Source: Owenia fusiformis
Taxonomy: Eukaryota; Annelida; Polychaeta; Sabellida; Oweniidae
Assembly (NCBI GenBank): GCA_903813345.2
Contig: CAIIXF020000008.1
Coordinates: forward strand, 24,352,822 to 24,416,821
Length of the DNA: 64,000 nucleotides
Direction of reading: 5' to 3'
Shown here: in pieces, positions 46,439 through 58,651 of the stretch
How positions within the stretch are numbered: the stretch's first letter is position 1
Layout of the letters: the number at the start of each line of letters is the position of its first letter
Translations under genes and position numbers: made by a program
Notes under the pieces: generated by a model
Told to the model about the DNA's origin: nothing
Database searches by the model: none
Seen by the model: the letters and a program-made list of their open reading frames with translations, nothing else

Positions 46439-48993
46439 AACACTGTGGCTAGTCGATCTATGTGGATGCAGTCAGGCACATGTAATGTTTTGTGAGTACC
46501 CGCCTCTGTACTTTTCAATGGAAGAATTTTGCACTTCTGTTTAAATAATCTATATTTACTCATCCGTGTATATCATACTTCATTGATTTACAAAACCAAA
46601 GCTACGCTATAAACACACATTCTCTGATATTTTTACGGAGAATAGATAACTCAAACGAGTTCACTCGACCAGTTTTATCATCTCGCTCATAGCTGTGAGA
46701 AGGTATGTATAATTTGCCATAGGTTTACCTTGTAATGGGGAATAAAAAATTCAAGTAATATAATTATTTTACATACACAAATATGTCTGTATGAAGTAAA
46801 ATACAAATACAATGCGTTCTATAATATTTTTGGAGTTATGGTATGAAATATCAGCTTTAAAAAAACAGTTTAATCATGATGTATCATGTGGATTAGTAGA
46901 CGTTCTGATTGGATTCATTGAACAGACTGGCTAGGTTTCAATTGAATCATTTTGAATGTGTGTATTTTTAATATTTTAATCCACAGTGTCCGAAAACAAT
47001 AATAATGCTATATTGGTAATTGGAAAAATTCCACTTACCACGATTTCAAAAAATTGTAAATAGATAATACTATTCTTGAATGATGGTCATTTGTTTCAAG
47101 GAATCTGGAGGCTCGTTCAGCTGAGCTGACAAAATCATCAAGATTTACGGATGGTCCATCTGTTGGCTGCTCATTGTCACCTTCAAGGAATGTTAATGGC
47201 TCTGAAACTGGTAGCCTTGCCCAAGTCGGTATTTATTTACTTATCTGATCTTGAATTATTACCACCTTGTACAATCCAATGTATCATCGCTGATATTATG
47301 CTAAGTTATTCAGCGGTTCCGAGATTCCCATAATACCTAGGCTACCTAAGGGTATCGCAAAACCATATTGATTGATTAACAGTATCAGCGATAAAACCAT
47401 AGTCTTTGGCTCACACAGTGAGACTATGGGATCGACCAGGCGTCCGTCCGTTGGTCCGTCCGTCCGTCCGTTGGTCCGTCCTTCTGTCAACATTTGCTGC
47501 ACAAATTAAAACTGCTATTCGGATTGAGTCATTTCCACATTCATTTTATGCATATCCATAATGTCTATTTGACCTATCATCGCCATTTCCCAAGTTCGCC
47601 AAGTTTCCGAGAAATTGCTGATTTTTAAATTTCGAGAAAAATCGATCTGATGATAGCCTTATAGAAAGTCAAGAGAAGTGAAGAAAAGATTGAAAAAATA
47701 CCAGCCACGTCCATTTCCAGGTCCAAGTCCAGGTCCAGGTCCAAGTCAAGGTCCAGTTCAGGTCCAAGTCCAGATCTGGATGTAATCAGGTTTAAACCAG
47801 GTCAAAGGTCAAGAACTAGGTCAAATCCAGTACTTTGTCATTTTTTTCAATTTTCTCAGTCGTCCTTGAATATTTTTGCTCCGTTTTTTTAATCATGTTC
47901 CTTGGAAAAAAGCTAATCCCTACAGGCAACTTGTTTTTGATCACTCTTACCGTTTTTGAGATATGGCATCCGAAAAGTAAGTCACAATAAAAAGTTCTTG
48001 GAATTCAATGTATAAGTTATGAAATATGTGTAAAATTGTCCAAGGAATCCGAATCTGCAAACCAGATTTTGATCCGACTTCCGGTTCGGAAGTTATGGCA
48101 TTTTGAAATCTCAAAAATCGCTATTTTGGTATCCCATGTTAAGTCAATGGGGCTTGAGAAAATTATCAATTGTAACAACACAACACTAGATACAGCTTGG
48201 ATGCAGCCAACTTAATAAGAATCTACAATAGAAGCCGTCCTCAAAATCTACTTTCCTTCAAAATTTGAACACTAAAAGGCCTAGGTCAAAGTCTAAGTCA
48301 AATTCATAGTTTTTCTTTTGACTACAACAAATCATATCTGAACCAACAACAAAGGACTCATCTTTAATTGATCTCCTATTTACCAATACTTTTGTTTGTA
48401 AATCAGGATATTCATTCCTCTGTAGGTTCTACACTGTGTGAGCACAGGACCGTGGGTCCTTTATTTCATCTGTAATGGCATTTTCCAGTTGATGGGTTTA
48501 TATATAGTATTTTCAATTTTTCATGAGGGTGCCTTTAGACTACTTGTAATGGGGTGGCTAATTACTTTACTGAATGAGGAATGTTTATCCAAACAATGGA
48601 TACAAAGAAAATCTGGCCAGTTGTCCAACAGTAAATAAATCATCATGATAAAAGTATAATTTATTAAAGCATCCATTTGTTACCGTTCTGAATCCAAATG
48701 ATACATAGGTGCATCCATTTTATACATATATGTTGACGTTTACGAAGTGTTTTTCAAATATCTTCCCTATAACAGGAATATGGTAGCTGAAACTTTCACA
48801 CATTGTCATACTATGTATATTGAATATGTGTGCAAGATTTCAAGTCACAATGTTAAGTAGAAACTCTGAGATCACTTACCTCGATTTGCTGTCATATTTT
48901 TGCAATGATCCCATTCCCTATAATGTATGCGAGTACCCACGATACATTACATATAAATGACTGCATCCACATAGATCGACTAGCCACAGTGTT
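46439..48993. repeat. Inverted repeat pair bounding 2.5 kb
   Basis: AACACTGTGGCTAGTCGATC, continuing to GTGGATGCAGTCA and GAGTACCCGC (46439-46505), recurs inverted at 48927-48993. Between them lie (GTCC)n at 47440-47480, a (CAGGTCCAAGTC)n patch at 47700-47780, and ordinary AT-rich sequence. It may be one large TIR element or two MITE copies. Confidence 0.5.
47435..47785. repeat. GTCC microsatellite and GGTCCAAGTC tandem patch
   Basis: CGTCCGTCCGTTGGTCCGTC at 47441-47480 is an ACGG-type microsatellite, probably the edge of another pearl-like element. AGGTCCAAGTCCAGG-type units repeat at about 47700-47780. Confidence 0.6.
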
Positions 48994-49438
48994 CAATGTT
49001 AGAAATTGCAGAATTATCGCTATCAAAGCTTTACCTTTTATCCAATATTCCCGGGATTTTACCAATGAAATTATTTGTTTTGATAACACTCACCACACAA
49101 TTTTTCTTTTCACTTTTGCTTATTGGCCTGAAATAAAGTTATTAAGGAAGATTGAAGAAGGAATAAGTGCTAAACTAATAACGCAGATGCGAGTAAGTAG
49201 TTACCAGTTTCGCCACCAGGTGGCTCGTTCGGGTCAGATAACATGGCGGGTATAGTAGAAAGTTCCCTTTAACTTAAATTACATCTGTTTAAGTGGTTCA
49301 ATTTTTATATAACCCTTATGTATCTAATAGGTATGCAAATTAAAATATGTCCAGTAAAAGAAAATGTTATCTGTCCAATACAAGAAAAGATATTTCACTT
49401 TTTGTGATTTTGTAACATGGGGTCTATGAGACTATGAG

Positions 49439-50007
49439 CACGGGGTACCATCGAATAATTTTGGCAACGTACCGGATAGAACGACATTTTACTAAGAAAT
49501 GGCAATAATTTAGCACAATATATTTTTTAACTAGAGTTCTACTTTGATTTTGACAAAAGTAAGTATTCCATGCAATGGCTATTTCATTCATGAGTTTGTA
49601 GGAATTCTGTTGGAACCCAGTTCTGATCAAGTACGAAGTTATTGAAATCGGCGCAGTCGGACTTTACTCCGAAAGATGGTTTTTCGATTATAACTTTTTA
49701 CAACATTTAAGTATAGACTTTTGAAAAAAGTACAGAATAGTCCTTATACTATTGAATAATTCTGTTATTTCTGATTCACACGACTCGGATTTGTTTAATT
49801 AAAAAAAAAGTTTTAAAAATATTAGTTAGGAACGTAACCGGAGCTGGGAACGTAACCGGAGCAGATCAGTTGAATTATATAATTTAAAAAAATTAAATAT
49901 ATGATTTAAAGCATATATATTAATAAATACGCATTCGAACAATCCCGTATGTTTTTAAATTAGTCGTTCTCCGGTACGTTGCCAAAATTATTCGATGCTA
50001 CCCCGTG
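49439..50007. mobile_element. 569-bp MITE with CAC ends and 5-bp target duplication
   Basis: TIRs of about 45 bp beginning CACGGGGTA(C/G)CATCGAATAA and running to GTACCGGA and GAACGAC, with two small differences. ATGAG is duplicated exactly (49434-49438, 50008-50012). The interior is AT-rich with a doubled GGAACGTAACCGGAGC near 49830-49865. Confidence 0.85.
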
Positions 50008-51330
50008 ATGAGGAATCAACCCGAGCTAGAAGTCACATTTTCAAAAAAAATTAAATTTTCAAAGTTGATATACAATTTTCGAAACCATTTTTCTAGATGT
50101 ACTTTTACATGTAGATTTCAAATATGACATAACTTTGACTGAATTTTGAATATTTAATGACGTAAATCGAGATTATTTCTATTCGCATCTAGTCTATTGA
50201 AAATTATGTAATATTTAATTTTGACAAACTAATAATCGCACAAATTAGTGTTTACTTACCGAGAATGGATAAATAGTATTAAAATCTGCATTTAATTTTT
50301 AGACCAGAAATAACCTATTCTCTATCGTGACTTTGGAAAATGATACATCTGCTAAAACTAGATCTTGTATTTTCAAATAAAACTAGAGCTAATTACATAT
50401 TTTGCCGTTTTTGGCTTTCATCTTTTTTAATAATTTATAAAAAAAATCATTTTATTGAAAATTTGATTGGTAAATCTGTTTTATTTATCATCCGAAGTCA
50501 GAATCATCACTGTCCATTATATTCATCCCCTGAGGGACTTCCGGTAATATTGCCGTGAAGGAATCATTGAAATGTAACCAAAATATGTAAAATTTGAGAC
50601 AAGTAGGAGATGTTACATCTTATATAGAGGTTAGTTTTTAATAAAATCGCTTCTTACACGATCACTTTGCACAAGTAATTGAAAGTTTTCGATTGAAATC
50701 AAAAAATTATCGCTGATAATATAATCACATGTTCACGTTGGGAATATTAAACTTTCTATTCATAAACTACCTATTAAATTATGATTTCAGGAATCGTTTG
50801 TTCTTCCTGACATATCTATAAATCATTGTGGTGTACCAATTATTCATTTCTGATACATTTGTTCTTGTGAGTATTCCTGGAAAAGGACAGTGACAATTTC
50901 ATTGCTGTTTCTTTCATTGCAGATATCACACTCATGTACATGTGGTAACCCTTGGGTAAACTCTTACTCTAAATGTTGTCTTGACATGTTAATTTAAATT
51001 ATCTGGAGCATTTTAGCTTGTAACGGTGTTCTTTATCCTCAGAATCTTAACTCACATCTCCATATTTTTTTTCAAATTTCAGTTGATTCCAGGTTCACCT
51101 TAATCATCACCAATATATTTTTAATACATCAGTTTACAAAATATTAATAAAACTAAAATAGAGACACATTTGACTCCTATGTAAAACATTAATTTAATCA
51201 TGAGTGATATGCTAGCAAAACAGAGGTTCTAGACAGAATATCATATTCAAAAGTGTATCTCAGATGAGAAGTCTTCCAGTTTATGACTAAGTTTCTGCTA
51301 TTGTAAACTGTTTATGTATTTTTACTGCAG
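50008..51330. other. Region upstream of the membrane-protein start exon
   Basis: AT-rich. A strong acceptor (TGTTTCTTTCATTGCAG) ends at 50921 and could open a short noncoding exon, but no donor or promoter pairs with it clearly. Confidence 0.3.
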
Positions 51331-51445
51331 GAGGTATTCTAATGATGACTTGAGAGCACATGATATGTGCCTTGAGTTTTGAGGTTTGCCATCCTGAAGA
51401 AAGTAAACCATGGACACATACAGGGAGGATAACATGCCATACTAT
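51331..51445 (+). CDS. Type II membrane protein, exon with start codon
   Basis: The exon runs from acceptor TATTTTTACTGCAG (ending 51330) to donor GTGAGT (51446). It has about 79 nt of 5' UTR and then ATG at 51410 in an ideal Kozak context (AAACCATGG), with TAA in frame two codons upstream. Twelve codons follow, MDTYREDNMPYY, ending in phase 0. The next matching exon is 63762-63992, also phase 0. The presence of an acceptor means that at least one more 5' noncoding exon lies upstream; it was not located with confidence. The first intron after the start is 12.3 kb and contains a piggyBac relic, a tandem array and other repeats. Confidence 0.75.
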
Positions 51446-51634
51446 GTGAGTACCCTTTGAGGTTTGTTATAGACTGTGGACCATTCTGTAGAAGTGCTCT
51501 AGAAATGCATCCTTCCTGTCATGTAACATATTTTAAACAATCTGTATGATTATGCTGGACTTCATGTAGGGGTGGCAGAAGGCCCTCAGGCCAATTTATA
51601 CCCCTACCCTAACAAAACTTTGGGGGTACTTTAA

Positions 51635-52329
51635 CCTTTAGCGTGCTGCCGGCGAACGCGTCCGCTGAGACTAAAATGTGTGTCACAACTGCTGGCGGAC
51701 CCGTACGCCGAATTTCAAACTTTTAAAAACTTTACTTTTTCGCGCCATTCGTATTGTCCAATTAGATTGCCCGATTTATTCAGTGCCTAACATGACTTCC
51801 TGTTGACCTAAAAATGGCGATATTTCGAAAAATAATTCTCAATTCAACAATTTAAACAGTGTTTTAGTCGTTTTAAGTGAACAAATCGTACAAAATGGCG
51901 GACAAATACGATCACAACGAAAATGTGGAGGAAATAGACTACGATTTCGAGCTCTTTAGGCTCTTAGAAGCCGATAATGGTCATCGAAAATAGAAACTAG
52001 AATATTTTCTGAATTGAAAAATTGAACATTCGATCGCTGCAAATTCAGATTTGAATTCTGACCAGACGAAGGGGCGGAGCGGCGGATTTCGGAGGAGTAT
52101 TCATGGTATATTTATGCCCAGTCATGTTATTGTACGAAAAATATTCATAAGAACATTTTTTTCATGAGCCAGGCCACTGTATCTTCCCTTTGTGAAAATT
52201 TTATCCAGATTCATTCAGTAGTTATTGAGATATTAATTATTTAGTCCAGGCATATCATTTTTTGCACTCTTTGAAAAAGAAGCCAGTTGCGTGGGATATA
52301 TTTGCTGAAATAAGGCAGCATGGTAAAGG
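51635..52329 (+). mobile_element. piggyBac-type mini-element
   Basis: TTAA flanks both sides (51631-51634, 52330-52333). Ends are CCTTTAGCGTGCTGCC and the inverse of CCTTTACCATGCTGCC. TTAA targets and CC-starting TIRs are the piggyBac signature. 695 bp, with a short ORF inside. It lies in the first coding intron of the membrane-protein gene. Confidence 0.8.
51895..51993 (+). pseudogene. 32-codon ORF of piggyBac mini-element, copy 2
   Basis: MADKYDHNENVEEIDYDFEL, then FRLLEADNGHRK and TAG. An acidic N-terminus of this kind precedes the DDD transposase domain in piggyBac proteins. The remaining transposase is absent. The same ORF and stop are kept at 23303-23401. Confidence 0.6.
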
Positions 52330-53321
52330 TTAATACCTCCCAATAAAAAGAATACTAATGTATATCAGATATTCATTGTTTTATAGTTGGTAGGGCATGC
52401 CTTGGTTAGTCAGTGCCAGAAATTTCCAATCTCTGACTTACAGTATATGGTTACCACAGAAACAGTATTTATTCATATCTCACAATCTTCTCAATATGAC
52501 CCCGTCCCAAATGTGTCCTTTAGTTCTCAAAGTGAAATATTTGCAAATCAGTTTGGATTTTGTGGCTGCTACTTTATTAAAAGTTGAATTAATATGTATG
52601 AATTCACACTAAAGCACTAAAAACTTGATATAATGATCCCATAAATTAATAATATTCATCAAATGTAGTCACACACAACTGCTTTTAGGGAAAAGTGGGC
52701 GTGGCACTTTTTGGTACTTGTGTAATTGTTGCAGCATTAAATGAAAAATACATATAACACTAACAACAATTGACATTTAATTAATATGTTCATTACCATT
52801 ATTAGATACTTTGAATATTTTATGTGCCTTCCCTATCATAGGTAATCAATGGTCAAATTAACTTTTAGTCTAAGTCCTAGAGGTTCTAAGTGTGCATTCG
52901 TTATGTACCAAATATCGGACCCGTTAGCTGAAATAATGATTACTCAATTAGCATTTGATTAGATTTTATTGCCCTCTGCTGCGAAGTCCGCTCATAATAT
53001 CAATAGCCTATCCTGGACCCTGTTGCTCTATGCCATAGGATAGCACAATCAAGACCCCTTTGGACTTTTTTGCATATTGAGTTTCACCACGTATTCACCC
53101 ATCTACTTAAAGAAGAAGTCAAAAATCCCCCTCTTCCAGTGTTAATTTTGCGATTCTGCTGGCCGATCTAATTATATTCGCCGAAATTAATTCTATACCG
53201 GGACAGGCCTCCTGTTATCTGATTGGTCGTTGAATTTGTTTATTGGCTGCCTGGTTCAAGGTGGTTGTGTTAGCCGTGGAATCAATTCTGTTTAATTCTG
53301 GAGGTTGGTTGTTCTGTTTTT

Positions 53322-55267
53322 ATGTCACCACCAAAAGTGGTGACATATTGTTATGGTCTCCGTTTTTTTGCGACGGCGTCCGGCGGTTGGAGGTTGGCGT
53401 CCGGCAGTTGGCGTCCGGCGGTTGGCGTCCGGCGGTTGGCGTCCGGCGTCTGTAACAATTTCTTACAACTTCCTATAACTTAACAAATACTGTTTAGACT
53501 GACTTCAATTTTTTTCTAAATCATCTACATGTTCTCAGAAGTTCAAATCTGACTTTAGATTTGACATTCGACCTTCAATGACCTTCTCAAGGTCAAAAAG
53601 GTCTTTTTTCAACTTGCTTCACATTGACTCATTTTTTTTTCAAAATCATCTACATGTTCTCAGAAATTCAAATCTGACTTTAGATTTGACTTTAGATTTG
53701 ACATTTGACCTTCAAATCTGACTTTAGACTTGACATTTGACCTTCAATGACCTTCTCAAGGTCAAAAAAGGTCAAAAAGGTCTGTTTTCAACTTGCTTCA
53801 AATTGACTAAATTTTTTTTTCAAAATCATCTACGTGTTCTCAGAAATTCAAATCTGACTTAAGATTTGACATTTGACCTTCAATGACCTTCTCAAGGTCA
53901 AAAAAGGTGAAAAAGGTCTGTTTTCAACTTGCTTCAAATTGACTAAAAAAAATTTTCAAAATCATCTACGTGTTCTCAGAAATTCAAATCTGACTTTAGA
54001 TTTGACTTAAGATTTGACATTTGACCTTCAATGACCTTCTCCAAGTCAAAAAAGGTCAAAAAGGTCTTTTTTCAACTTGCTTCAAATTGACTAAATTTTT
54101 TTTTCGAAATCATCTACATGTTCTCAGAAATTCAAATCTGACTTTAGATTTGACATTTGACCTTCAATGACCTTCTCAATGTCAAAAAAGGTCAAAAAGG
54201 TATTTTTTCATCTTGCTTCAAATTGACTAAATTTTTTTTTCAAAATCATCTACATGTTCTCAGAAATTCAAATATGACTTTAGATTTGACTTTGGATTTG
54301 ACATTTGACCTTCAATGACCTTCTCAAGGTCAAAAAAGGTCAAAAAGGTCTTTTTTCAACTTGCTTCAAATTGACTAATTTTTTTTTCAAAATCATCTAC
54401 ATGTTCTCAGAAATTCAAATCTGCCTTTTCGATTTGACATTTGACCTTTAATGACCTTCTCAAGGTCAAAAAAGGTCGAAAAGGTCTGTTTTCAACTTGC
54501 TTCAAATTGACTAAATTTTTTTTTCAAAATCATCTACATGTTCTCAGAAATTCAAATATGACTTTAGATTTGACATTTGACCTTCAATGACCTTCTGAAG
54601 GTCAAAAAAGGTCAAAAAGGTCTTTTTTCAACTTGCTTCAAATTGACTAATTTTTTTTTTCAAAATCATCTACATTTTCTCAGAAATTCAAATCTGAAAT
54701 TAGATTTGACCTTTGACCTTCAATGACCTTCTCAAGGTCAAAAAGGTCTTTTTTCAACTTGCTTCAAATTGACTAATTTTTTTTCAAAATCATCTACATG
54801 TTCTCAGAAGTTCAAATCTGACTTTAGATTTGACATTTGACCTTCAATGACCTTTTCAAGGTCAAAAAGGTCTTTTTTCAACTTGCTTCAAATTTACTTA
54901 ATTTTTTTTCAAAATCATCTACATGTTCTCAGAAGTTCAAATCTGACTTTACATTTGACATTTGACCTTCAATGACCTTCTCAATGTCAAAAAAAGTCAA
55001 AGAGGTATTTTTTCAACTTGCTTCAAATTGACGAATTTTTTTTTCAAAATCATCTACATGTTCTAAGAAGTTCAAATCTGACTTAAGATTTGTGTGCAAC
55101 TAGTTTTAACTTGCTTCAGATTGAACAGTTTCTTTTTTCAAAATCATCTACAAGATCCCAGAAGCTCAAATCTTCAAAAACATTCTTAAGGTCAAAAGGT
55201 ATTTTCCAACTTGCTTTAAATTGACCAAATTGTTTTAGGTGGTGACATTTTGTCATGTTAATGCCTT
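53322..55267 (+). mobile_element. GTGACAT-family element with expanded tandem core
   Basis: Starts ATGTCACCACCAAAAGTGGT (a hairpin), then TTATGGTCTCC, a (GGCGTCCGGCGGTT)n minisatellite (53375-53450), then about a dozen units of 125-150 bp to 55230, ending AGGTGGTGACATTTTGTCAT, GTTAATGCCTT. Each unit contains TTTGACCTTCAATGACCTTC, TCAAGGTCAAAAAAGGTCAA, AACTTGCTTCAAATTGACTA and AAATCATCTACATGTTCTCA. The short copy at 6501-6930 shows the same ends with one or two units. Confidence 0.8.
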
Positions 55268-56175
55268 GTCTATTTCAATATCTCGGCAATAATATACCCA
55301 AAAGTTATTCTCAAGATATATCCATGGTATGTGAGATATTATATGAGCAATAACAATAGGACATCATTGATTGTCTGGGGAGAAACCTATGGTATAATGC
55401 ATCTTTAATAGCTTCATTTTATGATAACTATCTCAAACTAAACCAAATGACAACATGTTCGCTAGAATCTTCATAAAACTGATTATATAATGTTATTTCA
55501 CTGCTAGTTGCAATATTTTCTAGGGAATAGACACTTAGTCTTTTTAGTTTGTCAAAGTCGTATTCATTGACTCGTACCTAGAATATGAATGGTTCCATTG
55601 ATCAAGAGCCATGAGTTAAAATTGATTAATACATTTTTAAGGGTTAGAGCCATTTTATGCAATTGAAAAGTAATGGACCATTCCATCCTTTGGGATGATG
55701 TTATCTCATGTTGGTGTGATTTGCATACTAGTAACAGTTATGACATGGATTAAGTTATATGAACTCATTTATCATAAAACAACCCTTCACTAGTACAGTG
55801 TGTCAGATAAGGATTTTTTTCTGCTAGCCATTTTGGCCACCAGATTTCAGATACCACTGGCCAAACAGATTTGGCACTAGCCAGTATAAAATTACGCTAA
55901 CATCGCAAATTCTTACGAAAATCATTTATTATATATTTAAAAAGTAAAAAATCAGCAATTTGTGCAGCCAACTATATCAAAGTATCATTTAATTGCCTAA
56001 TAATAACACTATGATATCATGGGTGTAGCACCCGGTACGATGGGTACGCACAAGCGTACCAGATGGTTGCAAATTCGCTCCAAATACAACCAAATTTCAA
56101 AATTTTCCTGGGGGAGAACCCCTAGACCATCCTGAATTCTCGTTTTTTGATTCACTCAACTCTTGTTCCCGTGGT

Positions 56176-57960
56176 GGTGTCCGGAAAGTAAAGATACAAA
56201 TGCTCTAATTTCAATAGATTTACCTGTTGTGAGATGAAATTGCTACAGATTGTAGAATGACATTGTAACAATTTATCCTGCAAATATCATGACAAATAGT
56301 TTCAAAATAAAAAAGTTATGGTTGTTATGGTGACAGGAGTCGCGGGTATGTGGAGCAGCGTCACAATTATTTTTTATAAATCTTTTCTCCAGTTCATATC
56401 ATCTTGACACTTTGTCATCTGTTGCTATTATATATCAAATTATGTACCGCAGCAGCAAAAGGATTAGTACTGTAACATTATTTAGTCATTTGGCATTACT
56501 TCTGGTATTATGTATTTCCCACCATTATCTTAACATTCTTGGTGCATTTTGACTGGTGATTCCAAGATCTGACAAAACCGCCGCTGCCCATCTCTAAGAT
56601 TGCTGCTAACATTGGTTTCCAGCCGAATCTCATTTTCATGTTGAACTTCTAAGAAATATTGCTTTAAGATATTCATTAATGTAGAAGTCCAACGGGACAT
56701 TATCAGACCAAATATTGACCATTGTACAAAAAGGTTCAATGTTAAAGATTCTCGCAATCTTTATCCAATCAGCGTTTGCGAGTGTGTCGGCTCTTGTATA
56801 AAAGGCGAATCCAACTCAAATCCATGCAGGGGTGTATGAGGTACTCGAATAGGAAAGAGCTCGTGAAATCTGAATTTATATGCACATGGTCAATGTTTAC
56901 ACATGTTTGGAGTTATTGAAGAAAATGTGATATGGGTGTGGTTCCGAATTTGAAGTCATTGCTGGAAAATACGATTTTAATACGTGAAATTATATCTATA
57001 AATACAGCACTAAAAATAACAGTACACATGAAGTACATGTATGATTGTGTCCAGAAATGTTTGAAACCCTTACAGAAAATTCTGTCTGCATTTTGTCACC
57101 ATTGCTCTTTCTTCCCGCATTCTAGTGCTGTTTGAATGAATATATTAATTAATGTATTTCTAACTAAAATATATCACATTTTTTATAAACCACAAACATC
57201 ATAAAAAAAATTCAATACTTGAGTGAGCACGATATGCAAGGGTTACTAAGTTGACACAGTAAATGACCACTGATATTGTGTTAGCAAATATGTATTAGCA
57301 GAATACGCTGTGTGCATGGACTAACACCCCTCACTTTCATGGTGAAGTGACTAATTGGTTTATGTTTACGTTTTAATGTGTTTTGGGTTCCTTGTTACAG
57401 CAAGGGGGGCCAGTAAAGTAGACTAACATGTTTGCATGGCAAATTTTGATCGAATATGTGAGACACTTTAAGACATTCAATTGTGAGATTTGTTTTCTTT
57501 GCTTTGTGAATTGGTGCATTTACTGTGGAGGTGGACTGTTGACTCTTCTATTAATCCTGGGACCCTTTTCCTAAGCACATATACTTTTTCTTTGATTATA
57601 CTGGTGACATTACATAGTTCTGATATGTATCAATGATATCATTAAACTAAAGAGAATACTATGGCAGCAAGAATACAATATTGAACAAAACAAAACATTG
57701 ATAGGAAATACCAAAATAAGCACTGTTTCAAATGGTTATATTTTAGCAATTTATCGCAATTTAGTGATATCCTGGAACTGCTCCACATACCCCTCACCAC
57801 CGTAACCATGACAACCGTAACTTTAACACGTTTAGACTGTATGTTATAAAAGTTGGCAGATGTATTGTAATATGGTCCCTCTACAATCTGTAGCAATTTC
57901 ATTACAAGAAACCTAAATCTCTTAAAATTAGAGTGTTTGTATCTTTACTTTCCGGACACC
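56176..57960. mobile_element. Mariner-type TIR element
   Basis: GGTGTCCGGAAAGTAAAGAT, continuing with ACAAA at the left, recurs inverted at the right end. Subterminal similarity goes on for about 180 bp (ATTGCTACAGATTGTAG, GTTATGGTTGTTATGG, ATGTGGAGCAG). GGTGTCC ends resemble mariner/IS630 TIRs. No transposase frame is visible, and the target site is not clear. Confidence 0.6.
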
Positions 57961-58499
57961 CTATACTTAGAAAAATAGCGCTATGCCCATGGATATGATG
58001 ATGATTAAAAATGTATCATGGGCTAGGGAAGAGGGGGGGGGGGTGGTAGCATTCCCCCTCCAGAAAATAATTGATATAATTTAGAACCCATCTTGTGCAA
58101 ACTGAGCATGATATTCCTCATAAAAGTCAGCCCTACATATAGATCTACACAGAAAGATTAATGAAGAACAAAAAATGCACGTGGCTTGGTAACAGTAATC
58201 GCCGTTTTTAGCGCCGACCCCCTAATAACCATTCACCCCGCTTCACAAAGTTCATGAAATATCAAGGAATAACCAAGTATTATTACCGAATACACAGAAA
58301 AAATAATTTTCGAAAGAAGTCAGGGGGCGATAATAGAGTACTTCATCATAACTTACACTAAGATGCAGAAAAAGTGGCGCATTTTGTAATTCAATGCATC
58401 ATCACGATAAATATCTATCGTTTGATGCGATCCACATTATAGTAAACCAATATTTTGATGAATTAAAGAAGGAAATGGCCGAGTTTAAAAGTTTTTTTT

Positions 58500-58651
58500 G
58501 GCGATAGCTTCTGCGCAGTTTTTATGCGCATCTGACCAATCAGAACTCTCGAATAAAGAAATCCAGAGCACGGCCAATCAGAATCCACGATAGAAAACAT
58601 TTCGGGATCGATCAAGAAGGAATATCCGGATGTTCTGGATTTTCGATCTCG
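58500..58651 (+). promoter_or_regulatory. Candidate alternative promoter and first exon
   Basis: The block contains CTGCGCAG and ATGCGCAT (NRF1-like CG-rich palindromes) and two CCAAT boxes in similar context (58536-58540, 58574-58578). About 75 bp further on is a consensus donor, TCTCG|GTGAGT (58652). In an AT-rich intron this combination looks like a TATA-less promoter with a short noncoding first exon. Splicing to 63762 would give the membrane protein starting at Met 63801. Inferred only. Confidence 0.35.

Noticed and set aside
53243-53455. ORF ending in repeated RRLEVGVRQLASGGWRPAVG
   Set aside because: Translation of the GGCGTCCGGCGGTT minisatellite in the element's 5' part.
53460-55230. 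A CRISPR-like array
   Set aside because: Units are near-identical throughout, without unique spacers, and the DNA is animal; it is a satellite-type core of a mobile element.
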